A stretch of DNA of 32,082 nucleotides, taken from the NCBI GenBank assembly GCA_903970185.1, contig CAJCIC010000116.1:1-32082 (forward strand), in the 5' to 3' direction. The notes beneath the pieces were generated by a model, which was not told the DNA's origin, made no database searches, and worked only from the letters and a program-made list of their open reading frames with translations. This document shows, in pieces, positions 7,895-16,203 of this stretch (position 1 is its first letter; each line of letters opens with the position of its first letter). Position numbers and translations under genes: made by a program. This DNA comes from Gammaproteobacteria bacterium. Its GTDB lineage: Bacteria > Pseudomonadota > Gammaproteobacteria > Burkholderiales > Burkholderiaceae_D.

Positions 7895-8992
7895 ATGAGG
7901 ACGTGGCGGGTCGCTCTGGCTGCCTTGGCTGCTCTCGCACTGGCCTTTTTCATCGCCTATCAGGTGGCGCTGCGTTACGCACGCGAAGACATCGCATCCC
8001 TGCTTGGACCGCACGCGCACTGGAGCTCGATTAGCGTTGGCCTGGGCAGTGTCGTCATCAGCGATTTCTCCGAAGACGCCCTGGCGGGCTGGCCAGGCGA
8101 GCATGAGCTGTCTGCGAAGAGCATCGTCTTTAACACCGAACTGTCGAGCCTGATCAAGCGCCAGCCCGTGATCATTCGCGAGCTGCGCGTCTCTGACGGT
8201 TCGGCGATCCTTCTGCGCGACAGCGGCGGATTGCAGATCCTGCCGGTGCTGTTGCGCAAGGGCGAGGCCAAGCCGGAATCGGCCCACGCGCAGGGGCTGA
8301 TCATCGAGCAGTTGCATTTCCAGAACATGCGTGTCGACTTCTTCGATCGCACGGTGGCGAGGAAGAACTTCGACCTTGTGCTGTTCCCGGCCGAAGGCAC
8401 GCTGACCAAGGTGTCTCTTCCTAGTGCCGGCAAGACGCTCGGTCTGTCCGTGTCGGCGCCGGTGCTAGCGCCAGGCGGCACTGCGCACGGCACCTTTACG
8501 CTTGCCGGCAGTATCGAGCCTGAGCAGGGGTCGGACCTGGATATCGGCCTTAACGGTGTTGGACTGCCAAGCCTTGCACCCTACTATGCCGACAAGTCTG
8601 GTGAGATCGGTATTGTCGGTGGCGAGGTCGACCTTTCGGCGCATGCACACGTTGCCGATTCGAAGATCCAGGCCATGGGCGTGGTGACGATGCGCAAGTT
8701 GCAGCTTGCAAGCGGCGGCAATCTGGCACAGACCGTCATGGGCGTACCGCGCCGCATGGTGATCGATCGCCTTGAGAACCACAAGGGTGACATCGTTCTT
8801 CATTTCACCATCGCAGGCGACGCCAAGGACCCGCATTTTTCGCTCAATGAAACTGCGTCGATGCGTTTTGCCGCGGGCTTGTCGGACGCGCTCGGTCTTC
8901 CGGTTGAAGCGGTGGCGAAGGGCGCGGGCACGATCGGCGAGGAGAGCCTGAACGTCGTTGGCGACGTGGTCAAGGGCATCTTTTCGCATTAG
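7895..8992 (+). CDS. Membrane-anchored AsmA/DUF748-like protein
   Basis: The 365-residue product starts with one membrane helix (residues about 5-25, rich in Ala and Leu) and is otherwise a long beta-rich periplasmic domain. The repeated pattern of short amphipathic strands (WSSISVGLGSVVISDF, VIIRELRVSDGSAILL, LHFQNMRVDFFD) and the end (GDIVLHFTIAGDAKDPHFSLNET) resemble AsmA/DUF748 proteins. These belong to the repeating beta-groove superfamily associated with the envelope and lipid transport. The assignment rests on pattern, not on a diagnostic motif. I chose the ATG at 7895, which places the membrane helix at the N-terminus; a GTG at 7865 would add ten residues. It follows the binding-protein gene closely and may be co-transcribed with it. 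No function can be assigned from context. Confidence 0.65.
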   Translation: MRTWRVALAALAALALAFFIAYQVALRYAREDIASLLGPHAHWSSISVGLGSVVISDFSEDALAGWPGEHELSAKSIVFNTELSSLIKRQPVIIRELRVSDGSAILLRDSGGLQILPVLLRKGEAKPESAHAQGLIIEQLHFQNMRVDFFDRTVARKNFDLVLFPAEGTLTKVSLPSAGKTLGLSVSAPVLAPGGTAHGTFTLAGSIEPEQGSDLDIGLNGVGLPSLAPYYADKSGEIGIVGGEVDLSAHAHVADSKIQAMGVVTMRKLQLASGGNLAQTVMGVPRRMVIDRLENHKGDIVLHFTIAGDAKDPHFSLNETASMRFAAGLSDALGLPVEAVAKGAGTIGEESLNVVGDVVKGIFSH

Positions 8993-9077
8993 GGACGAAG
9001 CGCGGGCGCCGGTTTTCCAGGACGCCTTGCCAATCGCGGTAAGCTTCTGATCTCTCCGCTCATCGCAGGCTTTTCGC

Positions 9078-10739
9078 ATGGCTCAATACGTCTACACCAT
9101 GAATCGCGTCGGCAAGGTGGTGCCGCCCAAACGCGTCATCCTGAAGGATATTTCGCTGTCGTTTTTTCCCGGTGCCAAAATCGGCGTATTGGGGCTTAAC
9201 GGCTCGGGCAAATCGAGTTTGCTCAAGATCATGGCCGGGCTCGATCAGGAGATCGAGGGTGAGGCCGTGCCGATGCCTGGCATCAAGATCGGTTATCTGC
9301 CACAGGAGCCGCAACTCGACCCGAATCAGACCGTGCGCGAGGCGGTGGAGGAAGGCCTGGGCGAGTTGACCGAGGCCAAGCGGCGCCTCGATGACATCTA
9401 CGCCGCCTATGCCGAACCCGATGCCGATTTCGACAAGCTCGCCGCTGACCAGGCCAAGTACGAAGCGATCCTGGCTGCGGCCGGCTCCGACACCGAGCAT
9501 CAGCTCGAAATTGCAGCGGACGCCTTGCGCCTGCCGCCGTGGGACGCGCAAATCGGACCGCTTTCGGGCGGGGAGAAGCGTCGCGTCGCGTTGTGCCGCC
9601 TCCTGCTGTCAAAGCCTGACATGCTCTTGCTTGATGAGCCGACCAACCATCTCGATGCCGAGAGCGTGGATTGGCTCGAGCAGTTCCTGAAGAAATTTCC
9701 AGGCACCGTGGTGGGCGTGACCCATGACCGGTATTTCCTCGACAACGCAGCCGAGTGGATCCTTGAACTCGATCGCGGCCATGGCATTCCGTGGAAGGGA
9801 AATTACAGCTCCTGGCTCGACCAGAAGGACGCCCGCCTGAAGCTTGAGGAAGCCAGCGAATCGGCGCGCCAGAAATCGATCAAACGCGAGCTCGACTGGG
9901 TGCGCCAGAACCCCAAGGCGCGCCAGGCCAAGAGCAAGGCACGCCTTGCGCGCTTTGAGGAACTGAGTTCGCACGAGTATCAAAAGCGCAATGAAACGTC
10001 GGAGATTTTCATCCCGGTTGCCGAACGCCTGGGCGATGTCGTTCTGGAATTCAAGAACGTCAGGAAGTCCTTCGGTGATCGCTTGTTGATCGATGATCTC
10101 AGCTTCATCGTCCCTCCTGGCGCAATCGTTGGCATCATCGGGCCGAACGGTGCTGGCAAGTCGACCCTGTTTCGCATGATCGCGGGCCAGGACACACCCG
10201 ACTCGGGCGAGATCGTGCTCGGCTCCACCGTACGCATGGCCTTTGTCGAGCAGTCGCGGGATGTCCTTGACAACAAGAAGACCGTGTTCGATGACATCGC
10301 GCAAGGCGCCGATCTTCTGACCGTCGGACGCTTCGAGATGAGCTCGCGCGCCTACCTCGGGCGCTTCAATTTCAAGGGGGGCGACCAGCAAAAGCTGGTC
10401 GGCAACCTCTCAGGCGGGGAGCGCGGCCGGCTGCATCTGGCCAAGACCCTGCTTGCCGGGGGCAACCTGCTCCTGCTTGACGAGCCGTCCAACGATCTCG
10501 ACGTCGAAACCCTGCGCGCGCTTGAAGATGCGCTCCTGGAATTCCCAGGGTGTGTCATGGTGATTTCGCACGATCGATGGTTTCTCGATCGGATTGCAAC
10601 CCACATCCTGGCCTTCGAAGGCGACTCGAAGGTCACGTTTTTCGATGGCAATTACCAGGAATACGAAGCCGACAAGCGCAAGCGCCTGGGCGAGGAAGGG
10701 GCCAAGCCCAAGCGGATTCGCTACAAGGCCCTGAAATAG
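9078..10739 (+). CDS. ettA: Energy-dependent translational throttle protein EttA (ABC-F ATPase)
   Basis: The 553-residue protein has two ABC cassettes and no membrane segments. Cassette one has Walker A GLNGSGKSS, signature LSGGEKRRVAL and Walker B LLLDEPTNHLD. Cassette two has GPNGAGKST, LSGGERGRLHLAK and LLLDEPSNDLD. Between them lies the charged linker (RQKSIKRELDWVRQNPKARQAKSKARLARFEEL), and the start MAQYVYTMNRVGKVVPPKR is characteristic of EttA. EttA binds the ribosomal E site and gates the first peptide bond according to the ATP/ADP ratio. Length and motifs are normal. The ATG at 9078 has only a weak ribosome site. It lies 85 bases after the AsmA-like gene and ends 10 bases from the convergent aminopeptidase. 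Confidence 0.97.
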   Translation: MAQYVYTMNRVGKVVPPKRVILKDISLSFFPGAKIGVLGLNGSGKSSLLKIMAGLDQEIEGEAVPMPGIKIGYLPQEPQLDPNQTVREAVEEGLGELTEAKRRLDDIYAAYAEPDADFDKLAADQAKYEAILAAAGSDTEHQLEIAADALRLPPWDAQIGPLSGGEKRRVALCRLLLSKPDMLLLDEPTNHLDAESVDWLEQFLKKFPGTVVGVTHDRYFLDNAAEWILELDRGHGIPWKGNYSSWLDQKDARLKLEEASESARQKSIKRELDWVRQNPKARQAKSKARLARFEELSSHEYQKRNETSEIFIPVAERLGDVVLEFKNVRKSFGDRLLIDDLSFIVPPGAIVGIIGPNGAGKSTLFRMIAGQDTPDSGEIVLGSTVRMAFVEQSRDVLDNKKTVFDDIAQGADLLTVGRFEMSSRAYLGRFNFKGGDQQKLVGNLSGGERGRLHLAKTLLAGGNLLLLDEPSNDLDVETLRALEDALLEFPGCVMVISHDRWFLDRIATHILAFEGDSKVTFFDGNYQEYEADKRKRLGEEGAKPKRIRYKALK

Positions 10740-10749
10740 CTTGAGCGCT

Positions 10750-12561
10750 TCACACGGGCGCCGTGCGCACCTTGAGCCATTCGAGCGCTGCGCCCTCAAG
10801 TCCGGGTGCAAGGCGCTCGAAAACGGTGCGGTGATAGGCGTTGAGCCAGGCCAGTTCGTCTTCTCGCAAGAGTGAGTGGTCAAGGCAGCGCGTGTCAATC
10901 GGACACAAGGTGAGCGTCTCAAAGGCGAGGAACTCGCCAAACGGCGTCTTCTCCGCCGGCACATTGACGACCAGGTTTTCGATGCGCACGCCCCATTGCC
11001 CAGGCCGGTAGATGCCAGGCTCGTTGGAAGTGATCATCCCGGGCTCCATCGCGGTATGCGGTTCGTTGGCCACCGTCTGCGAGATGCTTTGCGGCCCCTC
11101 GTGGACGTTGAGATAGTAGCCAACACCGTGGCCTGTACCGTGGCCATAGTCGATGCCTTCAGCCCAGATCGGCGCGCGCGCGAGCGCATCCAGATTCGGC
11201 GAACGCGTGCCGCGCGGAAATTTCGCCCGCGACAGGTTGATCATGCCCTTGAGCACGAGCGTGAAATCACGTCGCTGCGCGGGGCTTGGCGTGCCAATCG
11301 GCACGACGCGCGTGATGTCGGTGGTGCCGCTAAGGTACTGGCCGCCGGAATCGATGAGAAGCAGCCCGTTGCCCTCGATCACGGCATGCGATGCGCTCGT
11401 CGCATGGTAGTGCGGCATGGCACCGTTGGCGTTGAAGGCGGCGATCGTGCCAAAACTGCAGGAAACGAAGTCGGGCTGTCGCGCACGCTCGGCGGTGAGC
11501 TTCTCGTCAACCGTGATTTCGGTGATGCGCTCATGGCCAAGCGCAGTCTCGAACCAGCTGAAAAAGCGTGCCAGGGCGATGCCGTCCTGGATCATGGCCT
11601 CGCGCACCTTGGCAAGTTCCTGCTCGGTCTTGCGCGATTTGGCAAAAGTCGACGGATTGACCGCCTCGATGACGACGATCTCCGGCCGAATGGCCTCGGT
11701 CATGCCAAGCGTGACCCGGCGGGGATCGATCAGAATGCGCGCGCCGGCGGGAAGGCCGGCAAGTGCCGAACGGGCTTCGGCATACGGCGCGATTTCGACG
11801 CCGTCGCGCCTGAGCGCATCTTCGAGCTCGCTTCCGACCTTGTCGGCGCCGATGAAAAGCCGCGCGCGATCGGTCTCGATCAGGGCGTGCGCGACGAAGA
11901 CCGGGTTGTACTGCACGTCCGAGCCGCGCAGGTTGAAGATCCAGGCAATGTCATCGAGCGAGGACACCAGGTGCGCATTGGCACCGAGCGCGGCCATGGC
12001 CTTGCGCACGCTCGCGAGCTTGTCGCTGCGCGAAGTCGGCGCAAAGGGCGCAAGGTGCTCGGAGATCGGCGTTGCGGGCAGCGCGGGCCGGTCGCTCCAG
12101 ATTTCGTCAAACAGATCAATGCCGGTGACAAGGCTCGCGCCACATGCCTTGAGGGCATCGGCGAGTGCGCGCCCGGTGGCTACGCCTAGCACCTGCGCGT
12201 CGGCACCGAAGCGATCGCCGGCCTTGACGTTGCGGTTGAGCCAATCGATGTACCCGAGGCCTGCAACCGATGCAAGGCGCATGACTTCGATGCCGGTTGC
12301 GGCCACTTCGGCCTCGGCCTGCGACCAGTAGCGGCTGTCGACCCAAAGCCCGGCGAAATTCTGCGTCACAAGCAAAGTCCCCGCAGATCCGGTGAAGCCC
12401 GACAGCCATGCGCGCGACTCCCAGCGCTTTGGCGGGTATTCCGACAGGTGCGGATCCGCTGTTGGCACCAGATAGCCAAAAAGGTCGTGACGGGTCATCG
12501 CCGCACGAATTTGTTTGATGCGCTCGCGCACTTGCGCGCGTGACATTTCCAGGGTGTCCAT
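10750..12561 (-). CDS. Xaa-Pro aminopeptidase (M24B, long aminopeptidase P form)
   Basis: The 603-residue protein has two creatinase-type N-terminal domains (first beginning near residue 10 with RIKQIRAAM, second with the SSLDDIAWIFNLRG motif near residue 200) and a C-terminal pita-bread metallopeptidase domain. The dinuclear metal ligands are visible: Asp in LLIDSGGQY, Asp in GTTDITRV, His in GHGTGHGVG, Glu in TSNEPGIY and Glu in VRIENLVVN. Such enzymes remove N-terminal residues that precede proline, in the cytoplasm. The size fits the eukaryote-like XPNPEP1 form, longer than the roughly 440-residue E. coli PepP, so I give no symbol. The start is the ATG at 12561; a second ATG five codons in is possible. 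It is divergent from the small unknown gene. Confidence 0.93.
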   Translation of the reverse strand: MDTLEMSRAQVRERIKQIRAAMTRHDLFGYLVPTADPHLSEYPPKRWESRAWLSGFTGSAGTLLVTQNFAGLWVDSRYWSQAEAEVAATGIEVMRLASVAGLGYIDWLNRNVKAGDRFGADAQVLGVATGRALADALKACGASLVTGIDLFDEIWSDRPALPATPISEHLAPFAPTSRSDKLASVRKAMAALGANAHLVSSLDDIAWIFNLRGSDVQYNPVFVAHALIETDRARLFIGADKVGSELEDALRRDGVEIAPYAEARSALAGLPAGARILIDPRRVTLGMTEAIRPEIVVIEAVNPSTFAKSRKTEQELAKVREAMIQDGIALARFFSWFETALGHERITEITVDEKLTAERARQPDFVSCSFGTIAAFNANGAMPHYHATSASHAVIEGNGLLLIDSGGQYLSGTTDITRVVPIGTPSPAQRRDFTLVLKGMINLSRAKFPRGTRSPNLDALARAPIWAEGIDYGHGTGHGVGYYLNVHEGPQSISQTVANEPHTAMEPGMITSNEPGIYRPGQWGVRIENLVVNVPAEKTPFGEFLAFETLTLCPIDTRCLDHSLLREDELAWLNAYHRTVFERLAPGLEGAALEWLKVRTAPV

Positions 12562-12668
12562 CGGATTCGCCTAAAATGAGGGAAGCGAGTCTGTAAGTGT
12601 ACCCGGAACGTCCCGCCCAAATCACCCGCCGGGGGTGCGGCTTGTCAAGCCCGAGAAAGCTTTTCCAT

Positions 12669-12673
12669 GGAGA
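12669..12673 (+). promoter_or_regulatory. Possible ribosome binding site for the 99-residue unknown gene
   Basis: GGAGA ends 5 bases before the ATG at 12679 and overlaps the alternative ATG at 12667. It slightly favours the shorter product. Confidence 0.4.
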
Positions 12674-12678
12674 CCGCA

Positions 12679-12978
12679 ATGCCCGAAAATGACGTGGCTG
12701 GACCCACTGGCCGTCTGTCGCCAGCCGAAATCAGTGCGCTTCTTGCGCGCTTAAAGGGCGATCTTGATGCACTCGCCCTGAACCCGGGCAATCTCGAGAT
12801 GGTGCGGCTGCGCGCTGAAGTCGAGGAACTGGCAGCGGAAATCGAAAGTGGCAGAGAGCCCGATGCGCAGAAGGTGACGAGCGTGCACAGCCTGCTTGCA
12901 GCTTCGCCCTTCGATGTCATCGAATTCAAGGCCGCAAGCTATCTGGCGGAACTTGGACGCATGCTCGGCCTGGACTGA
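12679..12978 (+). CDS. Small conserved-looking hypothetical protein (99 aa)
   Basis: I do not recognise this protein. It is 99 residues from the ATG at 12679, or 103 from 12667. It has no signal peptide or membrane segment. The sequence is helical: LSPAEISALLARLKGDLDAL, then an acidic amphipathic helix RLRAEVEELAAEIESG, then a C-terminal part with HSLLAASPFDVIEF and a closing helix YLAELGRMLGLD. The spacing of helices loosely recalls small DUF4404-type proteins, but I would not assign it. Codon use looks like its neighbours, and it fills the space exactly between divergent aminopeptidase P and convergent glnS (2-base gap), which supports a real gene. Confidence 0.65.
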   Translation: MPENDVAGPTGRLSPAEISALLARLKGDLDALALNPGNLEMVRLRAEVEELAAEIESGREPDAQKVTSVHSLLAASPFDVIEFKAASYLAELGRMLGLD

Positions 12979-12980
12979 TT

Positions 12981-15065
12981 TCAGCCCTTGGTCCTGGCCT
13001 CCCAGGAGTCCTTGAGCGTCACGATGCGGTTGAACACCGGCGCATCTTCCCGGCTGTCGATGACGTCGGCGATGAAGTAGCCGTGACGCTCGAACTGCAC
13101 GCGGTCGCCCGGCTTGATATGGCCGGCATCGGGCTCGAGCAGCGCAGTGATGACCTTTTTCGAGTCGGGATTCAGGGCGGCGAGGAACTCGCGGCCGCCG
13201 GCGCCGGGCTCGGCCTCGGTGAAAAGGCGATCATAAAGACGTACTTCGCAGGAAAGTGCGTGCTCGCGGCTGACCCAGTGGATGTTGCCCTTGACCTTGA
13301 TGGCGTTTGCGCCTGCGCTGCCGCTGCGTGTCTCAGGCAGATAGTTGGCATGAACGGCGATCACCCTGCCTTGGGCATCCTTGTCCATGCCCGTGCACTC
13401 GATGACGAAGGCGTGGCGCAGCCGCACGCGATTGCCAGGGTAGAGCCGGAAGTAGCCCTTGCTTGGCGCTTCCATGAAATCTTCGCGCTCGATGGCAAGC
13501 GTGCGCGTAAACGGAAAGCGTCTTGTGCCGCGCTCTTCATGGTGGGGGTGCACGGGTGCTTCGCACCATTCGATCTCGCCATGCGCAAAGTTGTCGATAA
13601 TCAGATCGATCGGATCAAGCACCGCCGTGATGCGCGGCGCCTTGGGATCGAGATCTTCGCGTACCGTTGCTTCGAGCACGCTGTAGTCGATCCAGCTGTC
13701 TGAACGCGACACGCCAAGGCGCTCGCAAAAGAGCTGCAGGCTCTCTGGCGTGATACCACGGCGCCTGACGCCAACCAGCGTCGGCATGCGCGGATCGTCC
13801 CAACCATCGACGTGGCCCTCCTCGACCAGTTGCCGGATGCGCCGCTTGCTGGTGATCATGTAGGTGATGTTCAGTCGCGCAAACTCGTACTGGTGCGGAA
13901 GTCCGAATGGATTCGGTCGATAGCGCTCGAGCGCCGCTGAGAGCAGGGGCGCAAACCACGCCGGCGTTGCCAAAAGGCGCTCGAACAGTTCGGCGACCTG
14001 TTTCTTATCTGGCGGCGCCTCTTGCGACCAGGGTGCGATGAACGCGCGCAGCGACCGCTCGCATTCGCTTGATTGCAGCTTGGCCATCGATTCGCGAAGC
14101 GCAAGCGCAAATTCGCGTGCGCTTTTTTCGTCGTCGCGCAGGCGGCCAAGCAGATCCAGGGCGGAAGCGAACTGCACCGGTCTTAAGACCGGAACGATGC
14201 GCTCGAGCACCCAGTCATAAAGCGGCCGGTGATCCTCGAACTCGAGCGTACACACCGACTGCGTGATGTTCTCAAGCGCGTCCGAGATGCAATGCGTGTA
14301 GTCGTAGAGCGGGTAGATGCACCACGCGTCGCCAGTGCGGTGATGATGGGCGTGGCGGATGCGATAGAGCACGGGATCGCGCATGTTGATGTTGGGCGCG
14401 GCCATGTCAAGGCGCGCCCGCAAGACATGCTCGCCGTCGGCATACTTGCCTGCGCGCATGTCCCGAAACAACGCCAGGTTTTCGGCGACGCTGCGATTGC
14501 GGTAGGGCGAGTCCTGGCCGGGCTCGGTCAGGGTGCCGCGCGTGGCACGGATGGTCTCGGCATCCTGGCTATCGACATAGGCATAGCCGATATCGATGAG
14601 GTATTTCGCGAACTGGTAGAGTTGCTCAAAGTAGTTGCTTGCAAAATACAGATGGGCAGCGCCATGTCCGGCGGCACGCTCGGAAGAGATCGCCCTCCAG
14701 TCGCATCCCAGCCACCTGACGATGTCGATGATGCCATCGACGAATTCCTGTTCTTCCTTTTCCGGGTTGGTATCGTCAAACCGGACGTGAAAGGCGCCGG
14801 CATAATCGCGGGCAATGCTGAAATTGAGGTAAATTGATTTCGAATGGCCGATGTGCAGATAGCCGTTGGGTTCAGGCGGAAAGCGCGTGCGCACCCGTGC
14901 CGGGTCGGGCGCGCTCGTAGCTACCAGCCCTGTGCCCGGGGCACCGTCCCAGAGTCGCTGCCGATCGGCATTGCGCTCGAGATCATGCTCTATGGCGGTG
15001 CGAAGAAAATTTCCTCCGACATGGGGTTCTTGCATGGTCGCAAGGTGCGGCGTTATTTCTGACAT
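12981..15065 (-). CDS. glnS: Glutaminyl-tRNA synthetase with a large internal insertion
   Basis: The 694-residue class I synthetase charges tRNA(Gln) with glutamine. Landmarks are RFPPEPNGYLHIGHSKS (HIGH at 71-74), FHVRFDDTNPEKEEQEFVDGI, CTLEFEDHRPLYDWVLE (272-288), HQYEFARLN (391-399), the KMSKS-equivalent loop ITSKR (404-408), GWDDPRMPTL, and the C-terminal anticodon-binding beta barrels with KVKGNIHWVS and EIRLYDRLF-like EVRLYDRLF. E. coli GlnRS has about 554 residues. Here about 97 residues (roughly 293-389) are inserted between LYDWVLE and HQYEFARLN, where the E. coli enzyme has only a few. There is also an N-terminal extension of about 30 residues. It is not the known C-terminal YqeY fusion. 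The start is the ATG at 15065, with another at 15035 possible; neither has a clear ribosome site. Confidence 0.95.
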   Translation of the reverse strand: MSEITPHLATMQEPHVGGNFLRTAIEHDLERNADRQRLWDGAPGTGLVATSAPDPARVRTRFPPEPNGYLHIGHSKSIYLNFSIARDYAGAFHVRFDDTNPEKEEQEFVDGIIDIVRWLGCDWRAISSERAAGHGAAHLYFASNYFEQLYQFAKYLIDIGYAYVDSQDAETIRATRGTLTEPGQDSPYRNRSVAENLALFRDMRAGKYADGEHVLRARLDMAAPNINMRDPVLYRIRHAHHHRTGDAWCIYPLYDYTHCISDALENITQSVCTLEFEDHRPLYDWVLERIVPVLRPVQFASALDLLGRLRDDEKSAREFALALRESMAKLQSSECERSLRAFIAPWSQEAPPDKKQVAELFERLLATPAWFAPLLSAALERYRPNPFGLPHQYEFARLNITYMITSKRRIRQLVEEGHVDGWDDPRMPTLVGVRRRGITPESLQLFCERLGVSRSDSWIDYSVLEATVREDLDPKAPRITAVLDPIDLIIDNFAHGEIEWCEAPVHPHHEERGTRRFPFTRTLAIEREDFMEAPSKGYFRLYPGNRVRLRHAFVIECTGMDKDAQGRVIAVHANYLPETRSGSAGANAIKVKGNIHWVSREHALSCEVRLYDRLFTEAEPGAGGREFLAALNPDSKKVITALLEPDAGHIKPGDRVQFERHGYFIADVIDSREDAPVFNRIVTLKDSWEARTKG
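13902..14192 (-). other. Segment of glnS encoding the inserted helical domain
   Basis: Codons of about residues 292-388 of GlnRS. The segment is predicted mostly helical (LDLLGRLRDDEKSAREFALALRESM, QVAELFERLL, FAPLLSAALERYR) with a hinge around PWSQEAPPDKKQ. The frame is open throughout and base composition looks like the flanking gene, so it is part of the protein and not a recent insertion element or an intein: it has no Cys/Ser start, no His-Asn end, and no homing-endonuclease motif. Confidence 0.7.
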
Positions 15066-15178
15066 TGCGGGCGTGGGTTCGAATGGCCCTGCATTCTAGC
15101 GCAGCACGATGGTTGAAACTTCCCGGCAGAAAGTCGGGTCGAATGCCTTGATCTGGTCCGTCAAACTGAAAGTGAGCG

Positions 15179-16147
15179 ATGAATCACCGGCAACTGGGAA
15201 ATTCCGAACTGTCTGTTGCGCCGCTTGCCTTCGGCGGCAACGTCTTTGGCTGGACCGCCGACGAGAAGACATCCTTTTCACTGCTTGATCACTTCGTCGA
15301 GCATGGTTTCAATCTCATCGATACGGCGGATGTCTATTCGAAGTGGGTGCCAGGCCATACCGGCGGCGAATCCGAGACGATCATCGGCAAGTGGCTTTCC
15401 CAGGGCGGTGGGCGGCGCAACAACATCGTTCTTGCCACCAAGGTCGGCATGGCCATGTCGGAGACCGACAAGGGTTTGAGTGCTGCGCGCATCGTGGCTG
15501 CCGTCGATGCATCGCTTAGGCGCCTTAAGACCGACTTCATCGACCTCTACCAGGCCCATACCGACGACGCCGACACGCCCCTTCTTGAATCCCTCGGCGC
15601 CTTTGATCAACTGATCAAGGCCGGCAAGGTTCGCGTCATCGGCGCCTCCAACTATTCCGCGCCACGCCTCTTGCAGGCACTCGAAGTCAGCAAGCAACAC
15701 CAGCTCGCCCGCTACGAGACCTTGCAGCCGCTGTATAACCTCGTCGAGCGCCCGGCCTTCGAAGACCAACTGGCAGAGGTGTGCACCAGCAACCGCATCG
15801 GTGTCATTCCGTTCTATTCACTGGCGAGCGGCTTTCTGTCCGGAAAATACCGTTCGCAGAAGGATCTCGCCAAGAGCCCGCGCGGACAAGGCGTTGGCAA
15901 ATATCTCGACGCGCGCGGGCTTCGAATCCTCGATGCGCTCGACGAGATCGCAGCCAAGCTTGGTGCAAGTGCCGCGTGCGTGGCACTGGCCTGGCTGATG
16001 CGCCAGCCCGCAGTGACGGCGCCGATTGCGAGCGCGACGTCGATTGCCCAGCTCGACGAGTTGATGCGCGCAGCCGAGCTTGAAATCGATGACGAGTCCG
16101 ATGACCTTCTACGAAAGGCAAGCGCTAACCAGCCCGCGCCAGGCTGA
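15179..16147 (+). CDS. Aldo/keto reductase
   Basis: The 322-residue protein is a standard AKR barrel. The catalytic tetrad is visible: Asp and Tyr in NLIDTADVYS, Lys in VLATKVG, and His in LYQAHTDD. The family C-terminal cofactor-binding part follows (GVIPFYSLASGFLSGKYR, then TAPIASATSIAQLDEL). It resembles the YajO/Tas and voltage-channel-beta-like branch of NADPH-dependent oxidoreductases; the substrate is unknown. The start ATG at 15179 gives the typical MNHRQLGNSELSVAPLAFG opening. It is divergent from glnS with 113 bases between, in which I found no convincing promoter or motif, and convergent with the APC permease. Confidence 0.93.
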   Translation: MNHRQLGNSELSVAPLAFGGNVFGWTADEKTSFSLLDHFVEHGFNLIDTADVYSKWVPGHTGGESETIIGKWLSQGGGRRNNIVLATKVGMAMSETDKGLSAARIVAAVDASLRRLKTDFIDLYQAHTDDADTPLLESLGAFDQLIKAGKVRVIGASNYSAPRLLQALEVSKQHQLARYETLQPLYNLVERPAFEDQLAEVCTSNRIGVIPFYSLASGFLSGKYRSQKDLAKSPRGQGVGKYLDARGLRILDALDEIAAKLGASAACVALAWLMRQPAVTAPIASATSIAQLDELMRAAELEIDDESDDLLRKASANQPAPG

Positions 16148-16158
16148 TGCCGCAAGGC

Positions 16159-16182
16159 GCCTTGGCCAGCGCATGCCAAGGC
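16159..16182. terminator. Hairpin between convergent aldo/keto reductase and permease genes
   Basis: Perfect 8-base arms GCCTTGGC (16159-16166) and GCCAAGGC (16175-16182) enclose an 8-base loop, centred in the 56-base gap between two convergent stops. Position and symmetry suit a shared bidirectional terminator. Neither strand has a T run after the stem, so an intrinsic terminator is not certain. It is the clearest stem at any convergent junction here. Confidence 0.45.
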
Positions 16183-16203
16183 CGTGTCAACGCGGCCAGG
16201 ACC

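Noticed and set aside
10876..12189. A 437-codon open frame antisense to aminopeptidase P
   Set aside because: It is a shadow frame rich in Arg, Ala, Gly and Asp with no domain. The opposite strand carries all M24 metal ligands.
13902..14192. The GlnRS insertion as an intein or mobile insertion
   Set aside because: There is no Cys or Ser at the start, no His-Asn at the end and no endonuclease motif. There are no flanking repeats, and composition is like the host gene.
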